Assembly: GCA_030621655.1 (NCBI GenBank)
Contig: JAUXHH010000069.1
Coordinates: forward strand, 1-7,940
Source of the DNA: Desulfobacterales bacterium
GTDB lineage: Bacteria; Desulfobacterota; Desulfobulbia; Desulfobulbales; BM004
DNA: 7,940 bases
Direction of reading: 5' to 3'
The position numbers and the translations under genes are program-made. How positions within the stretch are numbered: position 1 is the stretch's first letter; the number at the start of each line of letters is the position of its first letter. This document shows, piece by piece, positions 4,761-7,940 of the stretch. Under the pieces are notes generated by a model, which worked only from the letters and a program-made list of their open reading frames with translations, was not told the DNA's origin and did no database searches.

Positions 4761-5666
4761 ATGCCTGAAAAAAAACCACCCAAATGTTTCCCTTCGGCCG
4801 GTGATAGTATAAAAGACGCAGCGCTTTGTGTTGTGTCATCCCAGACAAAATCCAAGAGCTACAGGCTTGCTTTTGATGACCCGGAGTTTTTGCTGCGGGA
4901 TGAGATGCGGGCTGTAAGGCTGCAGCTCGAGATTATGAAGCCGGAAATAATTCAGCAGGAACTAGGGATTAATTCAACTGTTGTTATGTTTGGAGGAGCA
5001 CGGATACCGGATCCTGAAACAGCGGCGAAACGTTTGCAGGAAGAAGAAATGCAGGCGAACAGGGAGCCTCTCAGCGATATGGCTGATATGCGGGTTGCTT
5101 GTGCAAAAAGTGTTTTGGAAAAGTCACATTATTATGAAGAAGCACGAGAACTTGCCCGGCGCGTGACGGAACACTGCCTTAAAGATGATAGTTGCGATTT
5201 GGTTGTAACTACCGGAGGAGGTCCGGGGATTATGGAAGCTGCCAACCGGGGGGCCTATGAGGCAGGCGGAAAAAGTATCGGGCTGAATATCGTTCTTCCC
5301 CATGAACAGGAGCCTAACGAATATATTACCCCGGAACTCTGTTTCCAATTCCATTATTTTGCCATGCGTAAAATGCATTTTCTCATGCGGGCGATGGCCC
5401 TTGTCGCTTTCCCGGGTGGATATGGCACAATGGACGAACTCTTTGAGACGCTTACTCTTATCCAGACCAAGAAAATTAAACCCCTGCCCGTTATTTTGTT
5501 CGGGAAAGAGTTCTGGAACACGGCAGTAAATTTTGATTTTCTGGTATCTGAGGGTGTGATCGCACCGGAGGATAAAAACCTGTTCTACAGTGTTGAAAAA
5601 GCGGATGAAGCCTGGAAGATCATTCGTGAATTTTACTATAATAATAAAATTGAGGCAGCTTCATGA
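4761..5666 (+). CDS. LOG-family (lysine-decarboxylase-like fold) nucleotide phosphoribohydrolase
   Basis: This is a 301-residue cytoplasmic protein. The LOG fold occupies about residues 72-290, beginning with a Rossmann-type strand (STVVMFGGARIPDP) and carrying both family signatures: GGGPGIMEAANRGA from Gly152 and PGGYGTMDELFE from Pro218, with Arg203-Lys204 (MRKMHF) and Glu226 as expected catalytic or nucleotide-binding residues. Family members split the N-glycosidic bond of nucleoside 5'-monophosphates: cytokinin precursors in LOG itself, ordinary purine and pyrimidine nucleotides in bacterial relatives such as PpnN. They are often mis-annotated as lysine decarboxylases. The N-terminal 70 residues and an insertion around 82-115 (Glu/Met-rich) make it longer than the roughly 190-residue minimal LOG proteins, but similar to other 280-300-residue bacterial members. 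The exported-protein gene follows within 30 bases and is probably co-transcribed. Substrate is not deducible. Confidence 0.9.
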   Translation: MPEKKPPKCFPSAGDSIKDAALCVVSSQTKSKSYRLAFDDPEFLLRDEMRAVRLQLEIMKPEIIQQELGINSTVVMFGGARIPDPETAAKRLQEEEMQANREPLSDMADMRVACAKSVLEKSHYYEEARELARRVTEHCLKDDSCDLVVTTGGGPGIMEAANRGAYEAGGKSIGLNIVLPHEQEPNEYITPELCFQFHYFAMRKMHFLMRAMALVAFPGGYGTMDELFETLTLIQTKKIKPLPVILFGKEFWNTAVNFDFLVSEGVIAPEDKNLFYSVEKADEAWKIIREFYYNNKIEAAS

Positions 5667-5694
5667 AAGTATGGGGTGCAAGATGGTGAACCTG

Positions 5695-6510
5695 ATGAAA
5701 CGGAAATGGGCAACGGGAAGATATTGGACCACAGTAATTCTTGCATGTTTTTTCTTCATTCCCTCTTTCTTAACAGCAGCTGAAACTGATACTCCCCGGC
5801 TTTTGGGCGTATTTTCGCCAAAACCAGGGGCTTGGTCCGAATATACCATACTTGATAAGTCAACAGGCCAGCGTTCAGTCATGCGGATATCAATTGTAGA
5901 TATTGAAGCGGATGCTTATTGGTATGAGGTTGAAAACAGGGAGGAAGGGGGCAGCAATATTGTTAAGATGCTTGTAACGGGTGACCCCGGTGCCCCCCAT
6001 AATATTCAACGGCTTTTCCTGAAGAAAGGCACCTCTCATGCCCTGGAAATCGACCTGGATTTTACGCCCATGGGGCGCAGAATGGCAAGCCGTATATTTG
6101 AGCAGTGGAGTGGCGCTCCATCAGGCTCCACAGCCACTTTGAGAAATACAAAGACAGGCATAGGGACTGCAACAGTACCTGCCGGCACCTTTGATGTCAG
6201 CCTGCATCAGATAGTGGATAAAGCAGGCAAGGTGTATGCCAGGTACAAGTTTTCAGAGGATGTTCACCCATTCGGCATTATTGCCTCAGACGCAGAGAAT
6301 GCAACCATGATTCTGGTCGGTCATGGAACTGGAGCTGAATCGCTTATTACCGGAAAGCCTGCCATAATTAAACTATCTCCGGAGATGCTGGAAGGAATGC
6401 TCCGGGGAATGTTTTCGGATATGGGGTCACCTCAAGACATGATCCCAAGTCCAGGAAACAATATCAGGCAGATACCGGGCATGGGGAGAGGATACGAGTC
6501 CAAGCAATAG
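5695..6510 (+). CDS. Exported protein of unknown function with Met-rich C-terminal tail
   Basis: From the ATG at 5695 the product has 271 residues and opens with a typical signal peptide: basic MKRKWATGR, hydrophobic core about 12-26, likely cleavage after Ala29 (LTAA-ET). I chose this start because GGTGA (5685-5689) lies five bases upstream and the n-region is normal; in-frame ATGs at 5683 (GGGGTG upstream) and 5671 are possible. Earlier starts would run into the LOG gene. The mature protein looks beta-rich: PGAWSEYTI, DAYWYEVE, a VPAGTFDVSLHQIVD strand pair and YARYKFSEDVHPFGIIAS. That AGTF-then-strand pattern occurs in several periplasmic beta-sandwich or lipoprotein-sorting-like folds, but I cannot name a family. 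The last 45 residues hold six methionines among Gly, Pro and Ser. It follows the LOG gene by 28 bases. Confidence 0.82.
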   Translation: MKRKWATGRYWTTVILACFFFIPSFLTAAETDTPRLLGVFSPKPGAWSEYTILDKSTGQRSVMRISIVDIEADAYWYEVENREEGGSNIVKMLVTGDPGAPHNIQRLFLKKGTSHALEIDLDFTPMGRRMASRIFEQWSGAPSGSTATLRNTKTGIGTATVPAGTFDVSLHQIVDKAGKVYARYKFSEDVHPFGIIASDAENATMILVGHGTGAESLITGKPAIIKLSPEMLEGMLRGMFSDMGSPQDMIPSPGNNIRQIPGMGRGYESKQ

Positions 6511-6600
6511 AGTTGCAAAAAATATAATGACTTAAATGGGATTAGGTATGATCAGGTAGTTGCAGAAAAAAATCTTCAACCATTAACACAAAAACGTCAC
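6511..6600. other. Short convergent gap without a clear terminator
   Basis: This 90-bp stretch separates the 3' ends of the exported-protein and TPR genes. AGTTGC followed by an A-rich run occurs twice in direct orientation (6511 and 6558). An imperfect hairpin around GTTG-c-AGA / TCT-t-CAAC (6559-6580) has an A6 loop but no GC-rich stem or following T tract, so I do not call it a terminator. Confidence 0.4.
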
Positions 6601-7940
6601 TTAATGTTTTTTAGGTTTAAGCCTTTGGTATTCGATGCAGGCCGGTTCATATCCTAATTCACAGGAAAGTTTGAGGTCTGCGACCGTGTTAATCCGGCTA
6701 TCCAATGCTTTCCAGGCCATGGCCCGCCAGTAATATAAAGTCGGATTTAACGGATCGTAGATAACAGCCCGGTTGAGATCAACCATTGCCTCATCAGGTT
6801 GATTGAGTTCAATATATGCCTGTCCTCTGTTTATATAGCCTCTGGCATCATCTGATGAAAGGTTGATGGCTTGGGTGAAGCTTTCGATCGCCTCATAATA
6901 TTTTTCGGCTTTCAGGTCCTCTAATCCCTGCTGGATATACTTCGCAGCTTTTTCTTTACTGGAGGAATTATCTTCGTCAAAAAGTGATTCTGAACTGTCC
7001 AGGTCTATAAAACCGGAGAATTTATCTGGGGCCGCCTTAATTGCCTGATTATAATCAAGTTCCGCCTCTTCCTTCATCCCTTTCTCAGCGTAGGCCCGAG
7101 CCCTGTTCAGATAGGCGTCGCTGTACATGGGATTGAGAATTATTGCTGCGGTGAAGTCCTTTGTGGCCTGGTCAAACATCTTGCTCAGTAAATAAATTTC
7201 GCCACGTAAATTGTAAATTTCAGCATGTTTTTTCTCTAAATCAAGGGCGTGGTTAAGATCTTTCAGGGCATCATTGTATTTATTCTGGAGTACATTGGCG
7301 CCGCCCCTGTTGACAAGGGCATCAACATAATCCGGGGTAATCTCAAGGGCATGATTAAAATCACGAACCGCTTGTTTAACGAGGTTTTTGTCCAGATTGT
7401 ACTCTCCCTGGAGGTTGTACGTTTCAGCCTGCTGCAGGTCGGCAAGGGTATCCTGCAAACCGGAGTCTGAAGCCGGAAGCACATTCAAATCAAGAGTGTT
7501 TTCCGGAAGTGTCGGCCCTTTTTTATCTGCATACCTTGTCCATTCCAGATCCCCGGCCTCTGCTTCTCCTTCTTCGTACTCTCTTAAATTTTCATGATCA
7601 TACTCTTCAAGGAGTGACTCTCCGGGTGGCTTCGGGGTAATGAGCTTGTCTTCAGGAATCAATGGGCCATGTTCTTCTCCAGACAGAGGTTTTCGTGCAG
7701 TAGAAATATCGATAATTTTTTCAGGTTCAGCAGACTCAATTTCTTGTCCCTTATCAGCTTGATCAACCTCACTCAAATCATTCTTGATTCCAGTATTACT
7801 GTCCCGGCCTAAGCTTTCAGTTCCCAGTTGTTCAATGTTTGGTTCTGTTTTGAGTTCTGACTGTCTTGCAGGAGAGGAGAGTGACGGTTCTTTCTGGGGA
7901 ATCGGTTTTTTAATGCGCAGTATTGAGGAGCAACCAGGGC
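6601..7940 (-). CDS. TPR-repeat protein, probable lipoprotein, N terminus outside window
   Basis: The minus-strand frame ends at TAA (6601-6603) and has no stop up to the right edge, giving at least 445 residues. A 391-residue version starting at 7776 would use TTG, without a Shine-Dalgarno sequence, in the middle of a continuing frame, so I reject it. The outermost codons read Pro-Gly-Cys-Ser-Ser (Cys codon 7930-7932), which suits the end of a lipoprotein signal peptide. After it come about 170 low-complexity residues rich in Ser, Glu, Pro and Lys, then two blocks of tetratricopeptide repeats: about four copies, a spacer with a Ser/Asp-rich segment, and about three more, the last degenerate and ending in a Sel1-like motif (CELGYEPACIEY). 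Consensus features such as YNLRGEIYL, DFTAAIILNP and YINRGQAYIELNQPDEAMVDLNRAV are plain. Such proteins act as periplasmic or membrane-attached assembly scaffolds; the partner is unknown. Confidence 0.88.
   Translation of the reverse strand, partial: PGCSSILRIKKPIPQKEPSLSSPARQSELKTEPNIEQLGTESLGRDSNTGIKNDLSEVDQADKGQEIESAEPEKIIDISTARKPLSGEEHGPLIPEDKLITPKPPGESLLEEYDHENLREYEEGEAEAGDLEWTRYADKKGPTLPENTLDLNVLPASDSGLQDTLADLQQAETYNLQGEYNLDKNLVKQAVRDFNHALEITPDYVDALVNRGGANVLQNKYNDALKDLNHALDLEKKHAEIYNLRGEIYLLSKMFDQATKDFTAAIILNPMYSDAYLNRARAYAEKGMKEEAELDYNQAIKAAPDKFSGFIDLDSSESLFDEDNSSSKEKAAKYIQQGLEDLKAEKYYEAIESFTQAINLSSDDARGYINRGQAYIELNQPDEAMVDLNRAVIYDPLNPTLYYWRAMAWKALDSRINTVADLKLSCELGYEPACIEYQRLKPKKH

Noticed and set aside
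5590..5694. Exported-protein start at 5590, overlapping the LOG gene by 77 bases
   Set aside because: It would place about 35 residues encoded within the LOG 3' end in front of a standard signal peptide; the ATGs at 5683-5695 have better ribosome binding sites.
6559..6580. Hairpin between the convergent exported-protein and TPR genes as a terminator
   Set aside because: The stem is short and mismatched, its A-rich part is in the loop, and no T tract follows the stem on either strand.
6601..7776. TPR protein as a complete 391-residue gene starting at 7776
   Set aside because: The codon at 7776 is TTG with no ribosome binding site, and the frame remains open upstream to the window edge with similar composition and a lipobox-like Cys.

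Overview
The window reads as chromosomal DNA of an anaerobic, Gram-negative, respiratory bacterium. A sulfate- or sulfur-metabolising Desulfobacterota (Desulfobulbales-like) is my best inference. The support is a four-haem class III (c3-type) periplasmic cytochrome, a GAF/HD-GYP signalling protein, exported proteins with type I signal peptides, a probable TPR lipoprotein, and moderate base composition. No rRNA, tRNA, IS element, CRISPR array or phage gene was seen, so the taxonomic call rests on protein character only.

Layout, left to right. (1) The 3' end of an unrecognised plus-strand gene enters from the left edge and runs 8 bp into the end of a convergent minus-strand gene for a small exported NosL-like protein. 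(2) Divergent from the latter, across a 166-bp AT-rich gap, is a stand-alone macrodomain (ADP-ribosyl hydrolase-type) gene. A 261-bp gap with a perfect 20-bp palindrome follows. (3) Next comes a GAF + HD-GYP protein, a probable cyclic-di-GMP phosphodiesterase. It converges on a minus-strand gene for an unusual membrane-anchored XRE regulator: cytoplasmic helix-turn-helix, one transmembrane helix, and a periplasmic beta-rich region ending in an EF-hand/dockerin-like calcium loop. (4) A 279-bp divergent intergenic region, packed with inverted repeats, separates that regulator from the four-haem cytochrome gene, which ends at a strong terminator. (5) A LOG-family phosphoribohydrolase gene is followed closely by a gene for an exported protein of unknown function with a methionine-rich tail. 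(6) Converging on it from the right edge is a TPR-repeat protein. Its reading frame stays open to the edge and contains a Cys codon in a lipobox-like setting, so it is probably a lipoprotein whose signal peptide lies mostly outside the window.

Functional links are mostly inferred. The most attractive unit is the regulator/cytochrome pair: a one-component membrane protein that could sense something in the periplasm and bind the dyads between the two genes, controlling itself and the cytochrome. The LOG gene and the exported protein look co-transcribed. The NosL-like, macrodomain, HD-GYP and TPR genes show no obvious shared pathway; this looks like ordinary chromosome with a few unusual single genes rather than a defence island or mobile element.
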